DNA of 64,000 bases from Micromonospora zamorensis (GTDB lineage Bacteria; Actinomycetota; Actinomycetes; Mycobacteriales; Micromonosporaceae), in NCBI RefSeq assembly GCF_900090275.1, contig NZ_LT607755.1, forward strand, positions 1,674,001-1,738,000, given 5' to 3'. This document shows, piece after piece, positions 32,602 through 41,310 of the stretch (position 1 is its first letter; the number at the start of each line of letters is the position of its first letter). A program made the position numbers and the translations under genes. The notes beneath the pieces are model-generated. The model was not told where the DNA came from. It saw nothing but the letters and a program-made list of their open reading frames with translations, and searched no databases.

Positions 32602-33648
32602 ATGCGACCCACGAGGTCCTCGTTCCGCGTCGCGGCCACCGTCGCCGTGTCCGGATCCCTGGTCGTCGGCGCGCTCATCGGCGCACCCGCCCAGGCCGCT
32701 CCCGCCGCCTCGCCCGATGCCGCCGCGGCGCTCTCCGCGGCACTCGGTGACCGCTCCGCCGGCTCGTACATCGACGCCAGCGGCAAGTCCGTCGTCACGG
32801 TGACCGACGCCGCCGCCGCCAGCAAGGCGAGCAAGGCCGGCGCCGTCGTCCGCTACGTCACCCGTGGTGCCGGCGAGCTCAACCGGGCCACCGCGGACCT
32901 GGAGCGGTCCGCCAAGATCCCGGGCACCGCCTGGTGGAGTGACCCGGTCACCAACCAGGTCGTCGTCTCCGTGGACAGCACCGTCACCGGTGCGAAGCTG
33001 GAGCGGGTCAAGGCCGCCGCCGCGCGGGCCAACGGCGCGGTCCGGGTCGAGGCCGAGGCCGGCGTGCTGAGCACCCGGATCTCCGGCGGTCAGGCCATCT
33101 ACGCCGGCGGGGGCGGGCGTTGCTCGCTCGGCTTCAACGTGCGCAGTGGCAGCACCTACTCGTTCGTGACGGCCGGGCACTGCACCAACATCGCGTCCAG
33201 CTGGTACTCGAACTCCTCCCAGAGCTCGCTGATCGGCACCCGTACCGGCACGAGCTTCCCGGGTAACGACTACGGCATCGTGCGGCACAGCAACTCGGCC
33301 AACGCGGCCGGCAACGTGTCGCTCTACAACGGCAGCTTCCGCGACATCACCGGCTCCGGCAACGCGTCGGTCGGCCAGTCGGTGCAGCGTTCCGGCAGCA
33401 CCACCGGCCTGCGCAGCGGCTCGGTGAACGCGACCAACGCCACGGTGAACTACGCCGAGGGCTCGGTCTCCGGCCTGATCCGCACCAACGTCTGCGCCGA
33501 GCCGGGCGACAGCGGCGGCTCGCTGTTCGCCGGTGGCACCGCCCTGGGCATGACCTCCGGCGGCAGTGGCAACTGCCGCACCGGCGGCACGACCTACTTC
33601 CAGCCGGTCACCGAGGCGCTCAGCCGTTACGGCGTCAGCGTCTTCTGA
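32602..33648 (+). CDS. Secreted chymotrypsin-fold serine protease (streptogrisin/alpha-lytic type, S1)
   Basis: This is a 348-residue preproenzyme. The signal peptide covers about residues 1-32 (ends PAQAA). A pro-region follows to about residue 160 and acts as folding chaperone in this family. The mature domain starts near [11 protein letters not shown] and carries His in VTAGHCT (about 192), Asp in PGNDYGIV (about 223) and Ser in PGDSGGSLF (about 303). Cysteines next to the catalytic His and Ser match the S1E disulfides. ATG 32602 has AGGAGG 8 bases upstream. It is exported by Sec or Tat and matures by cleavage of the pro-part. A strong terminator follows. Confidence 0.95.
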   Translation: MRPTRSSFRVAATVAVSGSLVVGALIGAPAQAAPAASPDAAAALSAALGDRSAGSYIDASGKSVVTVTDAAAASKASKAGAVVRYVTRGAGELNRATADLERSAKIPGTAWWSDPVTNQVVVSVDSTVTGAKLERVKAAAARANGAVRVEAEAGVLSTRISGGQAIYAGGGGRCSLGFNVRSGSTYSFVTAGHCTNIASSWYSNSSQSSLIGTRTGTSFPGNDYGIVRHSNSANAAGNVSLYNGSFRDITGSGNASVGQSVQRSGSTTGLRSGSVNATNATVNYAEGSVSGLIRTNVCAEPGDSGGSLFAGGTALGMTSGGSGNCRTGGTTYFQPVTEALSRYGVSVF

Positions 33649-33663
33649 TCCAGTCACCGCCAG

Positions 33664-33691
33664 CGGGCCGCCGGATTTCTCCGGCGGCCCG
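33664..33691. terminator. Hairpin terminator after the protease gene
   Basis: Twelve paired bases (CGGGCCGCCGGA with TCCGGCGGCCCG) enclose the loop TTTC, 15 bases after the stop. Confidence 0.8.
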
Positions 33692-33760
33692 TTCGCTGTC
33701 CTGGCTACCCGCCGTCCGCGGCGCGCTCGGCGTACCTCAGAAAAGAGCGGCGCCGAGCGG

Positions 33761-34414
33761 TCAGCCCGGCCGCCGCCCAGAGGCCAGTGCGGCGAGCACG
33801 GCGGCCAGCGGTACGACCGCCTCGGCGGCCGCCACCAGCCGCTCCGTCAACCCGATCCACGCGCCGTCGGTGAAGAACTCGACGGCGAACCAGCCGAGCA
33901 GTCCGAGGAGCGCCGTCGTCACCGCGAGCGCTGTCCAGCGGACGCGCGGAGCCGACCCGTCCGGTGGATCGCGCCGGGTTCGGCCGAGGGGCGGTGCCGC
34001 TCGACGGGGCACCGTCGGCGCCGCTCGGTGGGGCACCGCCAGGGCGGGCCAGACAGCCAACGCCACGAACGCCACCCCAGCGGCGACGACGTGCGTCGTC
34101 GAGCCGCCTCCCGGGTGTTGCGGGAACGCGACCAGAACCAGTGTGGCAAGGCCGCCCAGGGCGAGCAGCCCACGACCCGCCGGTGCCGCGACGACCAGGC
34201 CGAGTGCGGTTGCCAGGTGACAGATGCCCAGGCCAACCAGCCCTGCCGTCATGATCCAGCGTTGGTCGGCGTCGGCGGCGGCGAGCGCGCTGATGGTCTG
34301 CCGGACCGGGTCGAACTCGTCGGGTTGGGCGGCCTGCGCCAGCGTCCAGCCCCCGATCAGAAACAACGGTGCGCCAGCGGCCGACAGCAGGGCCCAGCGG
34401 GGAACGGCGGACAT
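33761..34414 (-). CDS. DUF998-family membrane protein, copy 1
   Basis: This 217-residue membrane protein has about six hydrophobic segments. The N-terminal pattern FDPVRQTISALAAADADQRWIM followed by helices is that of DUF998 proteins, whose function is unknown. ATG 34414 is chosen because the frame further upstream has no hydrophobic or conserved content. It lies 73 bases downstream of a clear paralog on the same strand and probably shares its transcript. Confidence 0.8.
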   Translation of the reverse strand: MSAVPRWALLSAAGAPLFLIGGWTLAQAAQPDEFDPVRQTISALAAADADQRWIMTAGLVGLGICHLATALGLVVAAPAGRGLLALGGLATLVLVAFPQHPGGGSTTHVVAAGVAFVALAVWPALAVPHRAAPTVPRRAAPPLGRTRRDPPDGSAPRVRWTALAVTTALLGLLGWFAVEFFTDGAWIGLTERLVAAAEAVVPLAAVLAALASGRRPG

Positions 34415-34487
34415 CGGGTGAGCGTAGCGGTGCGAACGGCCCCACTCCCGGGTCCGAGGCCTGGCATTCGGGCCGACACACCGTGAC

Positions 34488-35222
34488 CTACGGCAGCCGA
34501 TCGGGCCCTCGAGGAGCGGGCCCGATTGTGGGCCCGAGCGGATCCGGGGGTATGACGCCGCCGGTCGGCAACGTCGGACCGATGGCTGTCGCACCGCCGA
34601 CGGCCCAGGCCAGGTGCGCCCGCCGGGCGGAGAGGATGGCCAGCAGTGGCCAAAGTGAGACCGCCACCGCCGTCACCCGCTCGGCCAGCCCAGTGCGGGA
34701 CCCGCTGGTCACCTCGTACGCGCACCACCCGAAGAGCGCGAGCAGCACCACCGTGGCGCTCAGCCCCACCGCCCGACGGAACGCCCAGGGCGGGTCCGGC
34801 CTGCTCGGGTGCTCGGTGTCGTGTCCGCGCGGAAGCCACAGTGCCGATCCGGCCGGCCAGAGCGCCAAGGCGAGCACCGCCACTGTCGCCGCGATGCCGT
34901 GGCTGAGCGAACCGCCGACAGTGGGGCGGGGGAACGCGACCAGCGCGATGGTCGCCACCCCGCCGACGGCGAGCAGGAAACGGCTGGGCAATCCGGCCGC
35001 GTGCAGCACGGCGGCGACGGCCAGGTAGCAGCACCCGAGCAGCACCAGCGCGGTGATCATGATCCACGCGTCGACGGCCTCCTGCCCGGCCAACTCACTG
35101 ATGGTGTCCCGGATCGGGTCGTAACCGGCGGGCTGCCGCGCCTCCGCGACCGTCCAGCCGGCCACCAGCAGCAGGGGTGCGGCAGCCGCCGTGGCGACGG
35201 CCCAGTTCGGTACGGCGCGCAT
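34488..35222 (-). CDS. DUF998-family membrane protein, copy 2
   Basis: This 244-residue paralog of the downstream gene shares YDPIRDTISELAGQEAVDAWIM and the arrangement of six hydrophobic segments. A Pro/Gly-rich tail of about 30 residues is added at the C-terminus. The two genes look like a tandem duplication that has since diverged. The role is unknown. It is divergent from aspS with about 155 bases between. Confidence 0.8.
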   Translation of the reverse strand: MRAVPNWAVATAAAAPLLLVAGWTVAEARQPAGYDPIRDTISELAGQEAVDAWIMITALVLLGCCYLAVAAVLHAAGLPSRFLLAVGGVATIALVAFPRPTVGGSLSHGIAATVAVLALALWPAGSALWLPRGHDTEHPSRPDPPWAFRRAVGLSATVVLLALFGWCAYEVTSGSRTGLAERVTAVAVSLWPLLAILSARRAHLAWAVGGATAIGPTLPTGGVIPPDPLGPTIGPAPRGPDRLP

Positions 35223-35377
35223 TTCGCCACGTTAACCGGCATGGCCGCTGCCCGAGCCGGGTTCGCCGGGCTGCCCCACCTGCGAATCGCGTCGGGCTGC
35301 CGGGTGCCCCGGAGGCAGGGCGGCCACCCCTGACAGAATGCCGGTGAGGACTGTTCCACGATGAGGAGTTGCCAGCC

Positions 35378-37183
35378 GTGATCCGTACCCACAATGCCGG
35401 AAGCCTGCGCGCCGCGGACGCCGGCTCGACGGTGACGCTCGCCGGCTGGGTGGCCCGCCGGCGCGACCACGGCGGGGTCATCTTCGTCGACCTGCGCGAC
35501 GGTTCCGGTGTTGTCCAGGTGGTGTTCCGTGAGGAAGATGCGCACGCGCTGCGCAACGAGTTCTGCGTGAAGGTCGTCGGTGAGGTGACCCGCCGACCGG
35601 CCGGCAACGAGAACCCGGAGCTGCCCACCGGTGAGGTCGAGGTGACCGTCGCCGACCTGGAGGTGCTCTCCGAGGCGGCGCCGTTGCCGCTGCCGGTGGA
35701 CGACCAGATCGAGGCCGGCGACGACATCCGGCTCAGGTACCGCTACCTGGACCTGCGCCGCAGCGGCCCGGCGAACGCGCTGCGGCTGCGCTCGCGTGCC
35801 AGCCACCTGGCCCGGGGCGTGCTGCACGAGCGTGACTTCCTGGAGATCGAGACGCCGACGCTGACCCGCTCGACGCCCGAGGGCGCCCGTGACTTCCTGG
35901 TCCCGGTGCGACTTCAGCCCGGCAGCTGGTACGCGCTGCCCCAGTCGCCGCAGCTGTTCAAGCAGCTGCTGATGGTCGGCGGTATGGAGCGGTACTACCA
36001 GATCGCCCGCTGCTACCGCGACGAGGACTTCCGCGCCGACCGGCAGCCCGAGTTCACCCAGCTCGACATCGAGATGTCGTTCGTCACCGAGGACGACGTG
36101 ATCGACCTCGGCGAGGCGATCGTGTCGGCGCTCTGGAAGGACCTGGCCGGGCACGAGATCAGCCAGCCGATCCCGCGGATCACCTGGCACGACGCGATGG
36201 CCCGGTACGGCTCCGACAAGCCGGACCTGCGCTACGGGGTCGAGCTGACCGAGCTGACCGACTACCTGCGTGGCACCGAGTTCCGGGTCTTCGCCGGGGC
36301 GATCGACGCGGGCGGCTACGTCGGCGCGGTCGTGATGCCGGGTGGTGCGGCGCAGAGCCGCAAGGAGCTGGACGGCTGGCAGGACTGGGCCAAGGCGCGC
36401 GGCGCGCGCGGCCTGGCGTACGTGGTGCTGGACGCCGAGACCGGCGAGGCGCGTGGCCCGGTGGCGAAGAACCTCTCCGCCGAGCACCTGGGCGGGCTCG
36501 CCGACACGGTCGGCGCCAAGCCGGGCGACGCGATCTTCTTCGCCGCCAGCGCCACCACCCGGGAGGCGCAGGAGCTGCTGGGCGCGGCCCGCGTCGAGAT
36601 CGCCAAGCGGACCGGGTTGATCGACGAGAGCGCCTGGGCGTTCTGCTGGGTGGTCGACGCGCCGATGTTCGAGCGCACGGACGAGGGCGGCTGGACGGCC
36701 GTGCACCACCCGTTCACGTCGCCGAACTCGGAGTGGGTCGACCGGTTCGAGGAGGCTCCGGACCGCGCGCTCGCCTACGCGTACGACATCGTCTGCAACG
36801 GCAACGAGATCGGCGGCGGGTCGATCCGTATCCACCGTGGTGACGTGCAGAAGCGGGTCTTCGACCTGCTCGGCATCACCCCCGAGGAGGCGCAGGACAA
36901 GTTCGGCTTCCTGCTGGAGGCGTTCAAGTACGGCGCGCCGCCGCACGGCGGCATCGCCTTCGGCTGGGACCGGGTGTGCATGCTGCTCGCCGGCGCCGAC
37001 TCGATCCGCGAGGTCATCGCCTTCCCGAAGACCCGGGGTGGCTTCGACCCGCTGACCAGCGCTCCCACCCCGATCACCGCCCAGCAGCGCGCCGAGGCCG
37101 GCATCGACGCCAAGCCCAAGCCGCCCGCAACGGCCCACACGGGAACGGCCGGCCCCGCAGCCCCGGTAGCCGACCCGGTCTGA
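35378..37183 (+). CDS. aspS: Aspartyl-tRNA synthetase
   Basis: This 601-residue bacterial-type class IIb synthetase has an OB-fold anticodon domain (about 15-110, [20 protein letters not shown]) and a catalytic core. The core has motif 2 near [22 protein letters not shown] and a GAD insertion domain. Motif 3 is [19 protein letters not shown] 35378 has GAGGAG nine bases upstream; the TTG at 35369 directly abuts that site and is rejected. A short Pro/Ala-rich tail follows the core. Transcription probably stops at the long hairpin 20 bases on. Confidence 0.97.
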   Translation: MIRTHNAGSLRAADAGSTVTLAGWVARRRDHGGVIFVDLRDGSGVVQVVFREEDAHALRNEFCVKVVGEVTRRPAGNENPELPTGEVEVTVADLEVLSEAAPLPLPVDDQIEAGDDIRLRYRYLDLRRSGPANALRLRSRASHLARGVLHERDFLEIETPTLTRSTPEGARDFLVPVRLQPGSWYALPQSPQLFKQLLMVGGMERYYQIARCYRDEDFRADRQPEFTQLDIEMSFVTEDDVIDLGEAIVSALWKDLAGHEISQPIPRITWHDAMARYGSDKPDLRYGVELTELTDYLRGTEFRVFAGAIDAGGYVGAVVMPGGAAQSRKELDGWQDWAKARGARGLAYVVLDAETGEARGPVAKNLSAEHLGGLADTVGAKPGDAIFFAASATTREAQELLGAARVEIAKRTGLIDESAWAFCWVVDAPMFERTDEGGWTAVHHPFTSPNSEWVDRFEEAPDRALAYAYDIVCNGNEIGGGSIRIHRGDVQKRVFDLLGITPEEAQDKFGFLLEAFKYGAPPHGGIAFGWDRVCMLLAGADSIREVIAFPKTRGGFDPLTSAPTPITAQQRAEAGIDAKPKPPATAHTGTAGPAAPVADPV

Positions 37184-37202
37184 CCCCCGCTCCTGCTTGG
37201 TT

Positions 37203-37256
37203 GATCAAGAGGTTTGCGTCATCATCGCCCCGCGAGATGACGCAAACCTCTTGATC
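37203..37256. terminator. Perfect long hairpin after aspS
   Basis: Twenty-one perfectly paired bases (37203-37223 with 37236-37256) enclose a 12-base loop. The outer GATCAAGAG is shared with the hairpin at 31198-31257 while the inner stem differs. It may be both a terminator and a member of a dispersed palindromic repeat family. Confidence 0.8.
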
Positions 37257-37278
37257 GTCGGTGGGGGAGTGGGCTGGG

Positions 37279-38091
37279 ATGCGGGTGCTTGTTGTCGGGG
37301 GTAGTGGGTTACTCGGGCGTGCCGTTTGTCGGCGGGGGGTTCGCGCCGGGTGGTCGGTGGTGGGGACGTTCCACTCCGGTGAGATCGCCGTGCCGGGCGT
37401 TAAGGAGCGTCGGCTGGACGTGACCGACCGGGCCGCCGTGCGCGCGTTGGTCGCCGAGGTGCGGCCGGACGCCGTGGTCGGGACCCCCTATCGGTACGGG
37501 GACTGGGCGGTCACCGCCGACGGTGCCGCGAACGTGGCGGTCGCCGCCGCCGAGGCGGGCGCCCGACTGGTGCACGTGTCCAGTGACGCGCTGCACGCCG
37601 GCCGACCCACGCCGTACGCCGACGACGACCCGCCCACGCCGGTGCACGCGTACGGCGCCGCGAAGGCCGCCGCCGAGACCGCCGTACGGGCGATCGACCC
37701 CGGCGCGGCCCTGGTGCGTACCTCGCTGATCCTGGGGGAGGGCAGCAAGCAGATCCAGCTCTGCCGGGAGGCGCTCGCCGGCCGGGCCGTCCTGTTCAGC
37801 GACGAGCTGCGCTGCCCGATCGACGTCACCGACCTCGCGGACGCCGTACTGGAACTGGTCGCCTCGACGTACGCCGGTGTGCTCAACGTGGCCGGCCCGG
37901 ACGCGGTCAGCCGGGCCGAGCTGGGTCTGCTGGTCGCCGAGCGGTTCGGCCTCGACCCGGCCGGACTCAAGACCACCACCGGGGCCGCCGTCGGCCTGTC
38001 CCGCCCCCTGGACGTACGCCTCGACTCCGCTCGCGCCGTCGGCCTGCTGCGCACGCGACTGCGCGGGGTACGCGAACTCCTGGCACCCTGA
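37279..38091 (+). CDS. RmlD-like NAD(P)-dependent sugar-nucleotide reductase/epimerase
   Basis: This 270-residue extended-SDR protein has the Rossmann start MRVLVVGGSGLLGRAV. The loop SSDALHAGRPTPYADDDPPTP is followed by the active-site YGAAKAAAE, with the Tyr and Lys of the YxxxK motif. This pattern resembles dTDP-4-dehydrorhamnose reductase, which makes dTDP-rhamnose, but no other rhamnose gene is adjacent. ATG 37279 has GGGGGAG nine bases upstream. It stands alone between two palindromes. Confidence 0.82.
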   Translation: MRVLVVGGSGLLGRAVCRRGVRAGWSVVGTFHSGEIAVPGVKERRLDVTDRAAVRALVAEVRPDAVVGTPYRYGDWAVTADGAANVAVAAAEAGARLVHVSSDALHAGRPTPYADDDPPTPVHAYGAAKAAAETAVRAIDPGAALVRTSLILGEGSKQIQLCREALAGRAVLFSDELRCPIDVTDLADAVLELVASTYAGVLNVAGPDAVSRAELGLLVAERFGLDPAGLKTTTGAAVGLSRPLDVRLDSARAVGLLRTRLRGVRELLAP

Positions 38092-38098
38092 TCGCCAT

Positions 38099-38141
38099 TG
38101 CACACTTCCTATGCACAACTCTTGTGCATAGGAAGTGTGCA
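38099..38141. promoter_or_regulatory. 43-bp perfect palindrome, likely operator of the ArsR-like gene
   Basis: The 20-base arms (38099-38118 and 38122-38141) are perfect reverse complements around CTC. They contain two TGCACA and two TGTGCA half-sites. A fifth half-site, in the direct repeat AGTGTGCAG, lies at 38147-38155, three bases before the start codon. The AT-richer sequence suits a winged-helix repressor. It could also end transcription from the upstream gene. Confidence 0.75.
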
Positions 38142-38157
38142 GAGATAGTGTGCAGTC

Positions 38158-38757
38158 ATGGAGAACCCCCCACCCGACGGCCGCACCGAGCCACGGCGCG
38201 TCGATCTGGACGGCCGGCAGGTTCGCGTGCTGGCCCACCCACTGCGGATGCGGCTGCTCGGCTCGCTGCGCATCGACGGCCCGGCGACCGCGACGGCCCT
38301 CGCCGAGAAGTTGGGCACCAACACCGGCGCGACCAGCTACCACCTGCGGCAACTCGCCGAGGTGGGGCTCGTGGCCGAGGATCCCGACCGGGGCACCAGT
38401 CGGCAGCGCTGGTGGCAGGCCGCGCACGACATGAGTCACTTCGACCCCACCGACTTCGACGAAGACCCGGACACCCGCGCCGCCGTGCAGTGGATCCAAG
38501 CCGACCAGGTGCGGCTCATGGGTGAGCTGGCCGAGCGCTGGATGGCCGTCGAGCACCACCAGTCTCCGGCCTGGCGCGACGCCGCCGGGATGAGTGACCT
38601 GGTGCTGCCGCTCGACCCGGCCCGACTACGTGCTCTCAGCGACGACCTCTGGGCGGTGCTGATGCGTTACCGCGACGAAGCCGCGACCGATGCCCCGGAC
38701 GTCAAACCCGTGCACGTGTTCCTGGCCGGTTTCCCTCGTCTGGACGAGCGCTGGTGA
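38158..38757 (+). CDS. ArsR-like winged-helix regulator
   Basis: This is a 199-residue protein with an N-terminal winged helix (about 22-95: RVLAHPLRMRLLGSLRIDGPATATALAEKLG in outline, TSYHLRQLAEVGLVAED). A C-terminal helical domain of about 100 residues resembles that of HTH_20-type regulators found next to MFS transporters. There is no ribosome site. A possible -10 (TAGTGT, 38146-38151) sits only 6 bases before the ATG, so the mRNA may be leaderless. Its operator palindrome is directly upstream. Its stop codon starts the second copy of the 48-bp repeat, which leads into a transporter gene. Confidence 0.88.
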   Translation: MENPPPDGRTEPRRVDLDGRQVRVLAHPLRMRLLGSLRIDGPATATALAEKLGTNTGATSYHLRQLAEVGLVAEDPDRGTSRQRWWQAAHDMSHFDPTDFDEDPDTRAAVQWIQADQVRLMGELAERWMAVEHHQSPAWRDAAGMSDLVLPLDPARLRALSDDLWAVLMRYRDEAATDAPDVKPVHVFLAGFPRLDERW

Positions 38758-38802
38758 GCGCGAGGAGTGAGCCGGGTGTGCGAGCCCCGCAGACGCGAAC
38801 GG
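38755..38802 (+). repeat. 48-bp intercistronic repeat, copy 2
   Basis: It matches copy 1 (8399-8446) at 44 of 48 bases. It begins on the TGA stop of the regulator gene and ends 10 bases before the transporter start, exactly as copy 1 does before livH. Confidence 0.8.
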
Positions 38803-38812
38803 AGGTGTCGTC

Positions 38813-40093
38813 GTGAGCGCGCTGACCGTACGCCAGGTCCGGAATCGTTACCTCACGCTCTACGGCCTGCGCTGGCTGCCGACGGGTCTGATGATCCCGG
38901 TCATGATCCTGCTGATGCAGGAGCGTGGCCTGTCGCTGCCGCAGATCGGCCTGGTCGGCACCGCGCAGGGCCTGCTGGTGCTGGCGCTGGAGTTGCCCAC
39001 CGGCGGGCTCGCCGACGCACTCGGCCGCCGGCCGGTGCTGCTCGCCGCCGGAGCGATCAACCTCGCCTCGTTGGCGCTGTTCGCGGTGGCCGACTCGTTC
39101 GTGCTGTTCTTCGTGGTCTGGGCCCTGCAGGGGGTCTACCGGGCGTTGGACAGCGGCCCGCTGGAGTCCTGGTACGTCGACGCCACCCTGGCCGCCGACC
39201 CGGAGGCCGAGTACGAGCGCGGCCTCGGGTACGCCGGCACCGTCATCGGCGGTGCGATCGGTGGTGGCGCGCTGCTCAGCGGCGGTCTCATCGCGCTCGG
39301 CCCGATCGGGCCGGTCAGCGCGCTCACGGTGCCCGTGTTGGCCGCCATCGTCGCGCAGGCGGCGGCGCTCGTCGCGCTGGTCGTGCTGCTTGTCGAAGAG
39401 CGGCCGGCAACCGGGTTCGCGGCGCTGCGGGCCTCAGTGGTCCAGGCGCCCCGGATGATCGGCCAGGCCGTCGGGCTCTTGCGTCGCTCCCGGGTGCTGC
39501 TGGCGTTGGTGGCCGTCGAGCTGTTCTGGGGCTTCGGCATGGTCACCTTCGAGTCGCTGCTGCCGGTCCGGCTCGCCGAGGTGATCGGTGATCCGGAACG
39601 CGCGGCGGCGTTGCTCGGGCCGGCGAACTCGGCCGCCTGGCTCGCCTCGGCGGCCGGTGCGGCACTGACCCCACTGCTGCTGCGCTGGTTCGGCGCCGCG
39701 CCGGGTGCGGCCCTGCTGCGCATCCTCCAGGGCGTGACGGTGGTCGGGATGGGCTTGTTCGCCGGGCCGGTCGGCGTGCTGGTGGCGTACCTGGCCTGCT
39801 ACGCCGTGCACGGCGCGTCCAACCCGCTGCACAGTGGGCTGCTGCACCGGCAGGTCGACGGCCCGTACCGGACCAGCGTGCTCTCGCTGAACTCGATGAT
39901 GGCGCAGCCGGCCGCCGCCCTCGGCGGGGTGGTGCTCACCGCGCTCGCCGCCGCCACAAGCATCAGCACCGCGATGGTGGTCGGCGCGGTGGCGCTCGCC
40001 GTCGCCGCCCCGCTCTACCTGCCCGCCTGGCTGGCCGGGCGCCGCGCCCCCGCCGCCGAGCCGACGGCGGTTCCCGTACCGGCCGACCGGTGA
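38813..40093 (+). CDS. MFS transporter
   Basis: This is a 426-residue major facilitator with about 12 hydrophobic segments. Motif A is kept as GGLADALGRRPVLL after helix 2. GTG 38813 has GGAGGTG upstream. The gene follows the ArsR-like regulator after the 48-bp repeat, an arrangement typical of regulated exporters. The substrate is unknown. Confidence 0.9.
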   Translation: MSALTVRQVRNRYLTLYGLRWLPTGLMIPVMILLMQERGLSLPQIGLVGTAQGLLVLALELPTGGLADALGRRPVLLAAGAINLASLALFAVADSFVLFFVVWALQGVYRALDSGPLESWYVDATLAADPEAEYERGLGYAGTVIGGAIGGGALLSGGLIALGPIGPVSALTVPVLAAIVAQAAALVALVVLLVEERPATGFAALRASVVQAPRMIGQAVGLLRRSRVLLALVAVELFWGFGMVTFESLLPVRLAEVIGDPERAAALLGPANSAAWLASAAGAALTPLLLRWFGAAPGAALLRILQGVTVVGMGLFAGPVGVLVAYLACYAVHGASNPLHSGLLHRQVDGPYRTSVLSLNSMMAQPAAALGGVVLTALAAATSISTAMVVGAVALAVAAPLYLPAWLAGRRAPAAEPTAVPVPADR

Positions 40094-40096
40094 GGA

Positions 40097-40129
40097 CGAG
40101 GTGCCCCTGTCACGGCAAGGGGCACCTCG
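40097..40129. terminator. Bidirectional terminator hairpin
   Basis: Twelve paired bases (CGAGGTGCCCCT with AGGGGCACCTCG) enclose a 9-base loop. It lies between the convergent MFS and GNAT genes. Confidence 0.8.
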
Positions 40130-40133
40130 CCTC

Positions 40134-40874
40134 TCACCCGAGGCGGACCGAGCTGAGCGGGAGGGTGTTGGTGAAGCCCAGTCGACGGTAGAGGCGTGCG
40201 GCCCCGACGTTGTCCGTGTAGACGCCCAGCGCGACGGTGTCGTGGTGAGCCAGCAGCGCCCGGGTCATGCCGGCGGTCAGGGCGGCACCCAGGCCCCGAC
40301 CCCGCTGGTCCGGGGCAACGGTCAGGCCGGCGAGGAAGCCAACGTCGCTCTGACTGCGGTCCGCGCCGCAGGCCACCAGCCGGTCGCCTGCCCGGATGCC
40401 GTACCAGGCCACCACCCGTGGGTCTCCGGGGCGGGAGGTGCTGCTCGGGAACGCCACGTCGATCAGCGCCTCCAGCGCGGGACGGTCCGCCTCGGCGAGT
40501 CGCACCACCCGGTGCTCGTCGGCCTGTGCCGGCGGTGCCGTGTCGGTCCAGTGGAAGTCCCAGTCGCGGTGCTCGGTCACCGTCAGCCGGTCGGCCAGCA
40601 GACCGCGATCGTGGCGGGGCAGGTGCAGCCGCTGCCCCGGTTGCAGCAGCCCGTCGGCCGCCAACGCGGCACAGGTCTCGATCGCCGCCCGGGCCGGGCC
40701 GATCCCGCAGCCGGCCGGCCCGTGCTCGGGCGACACCTTCCACACCACGGCGCCGTTGCGCCGGTAACCGCGAGCCGGTGTGCCCGGTCCGAGCGCGTGC
40801 CGGGCGAACGGGTGGTGGCCGACGGCGGCCAGGATGGCACGGGTGTCCTGGAGCACCGGGTCGTCGATGATCAT
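40134..40874 (-). CDS. GNAT-family N-acetyltransferase
   Basis: This 246-residue protein has a degenerate N-terminal half and a C-terminal GNAT domain. The acetyl-CoA loop is GLTVAPDQRGRGLGAALT (about 184-201), followed by LGVYTDNVGAARLYRRLGF, a standard motif B. ATG 40874 has GGTGAG upstream; the frame continues to 40940 without support. The substrate cannot be told from the sequence. Confidence 0.87.
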   Translation of the reverse strand: MIIDDPVLQDTRAILAAVGHHPFARHALGPGTPARGYRRNGAVVWKVSPEHGPAGCGIGPARAAIETCAALAADGLLQPGQRLHLPRHDRGLLADRLTVTEHRDWDFHWTDTAPPAQADEHRVVRLAEADRPALEALIDVAFPSSTSRPGDPRVVAWYGIRAGDRLVACGADRSQSDVGFLAGLTVAPDQRGRGLGAALTAGMTRALLAHHDTVALGVYTDNVGAARLYRRLGFTNTLPLSSVRLG

Positions 40875-41014
40875 GCTCACCAGCCTAGGAGCCGGCGGTG
40901 CGACGCCCGCGCCGGGCAGCGGCGACGCAACCAGATCCACCGTGGAGATTGACGAGTGGACCGATTGGGTACATCACGCGCCGACCTACTGGGAACCCCC
41001 ACCGGAGGACCGAC

Positions 41015-41236
41015 ATGCTCGCCATTCTCGCGGCCATCGTCTTTGGCTTTGCCCTGCTGCTCGATCTGCTCAACACCGACTTCGGCGCACCTGACCTGTT
41101 CAACTGGAACACCCTCGTGCTCATCGGGCTGCTCCTGCTCTCGCTCTACCTGGCCGGCGTGGGCAGCGGCCCGCGCAGCGGTGGCGGCGGTGGCGGCGGC
41201 CGCTGGTACCGGGGCCGTCGCCCCGGTCGCGGCTGA
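41015..41236 (+). CDS. Small two-helix membrane protein
   Basis: This 73-residue protein has two hydrophobic segments (about 1-17 and 30-48) joined by [16 protein letters not shown] Gly-rich, Arg-rich tail ([19 protein letters not shown]) follows. ATG 41015 is fixed by GGAGG at 41004-41008. Small proteins of this type are common in actinobacteria, but I know no function. A hairpin follows it. Confidence 0.75.
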   Translation: MLAILAAIVFGFALLLDLLNTDFGAPDLFNWNTLVLIGLLLLSLYLAGVGSGPRSGGGGGGGRWYRGRRPGRG

Positions 41237-41256
41237 CCGGAACCGATCACCGGTGG

Positions 41257-41291
41257 CGGGCCCACGGCGCGATTCCGGCGTCGTGGGCCCG
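41257..41291. terminator. Hairpin terminator before rarA
   Basis: CGGGCCCACG (41257-41266) pairs with CGTGGGCCCG (41282-41291) around a 15-base loop. Confidence 0.7.
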
Positions 41292-41310
41292 GCCCGGTAC
41301 TGTCTTCGTG

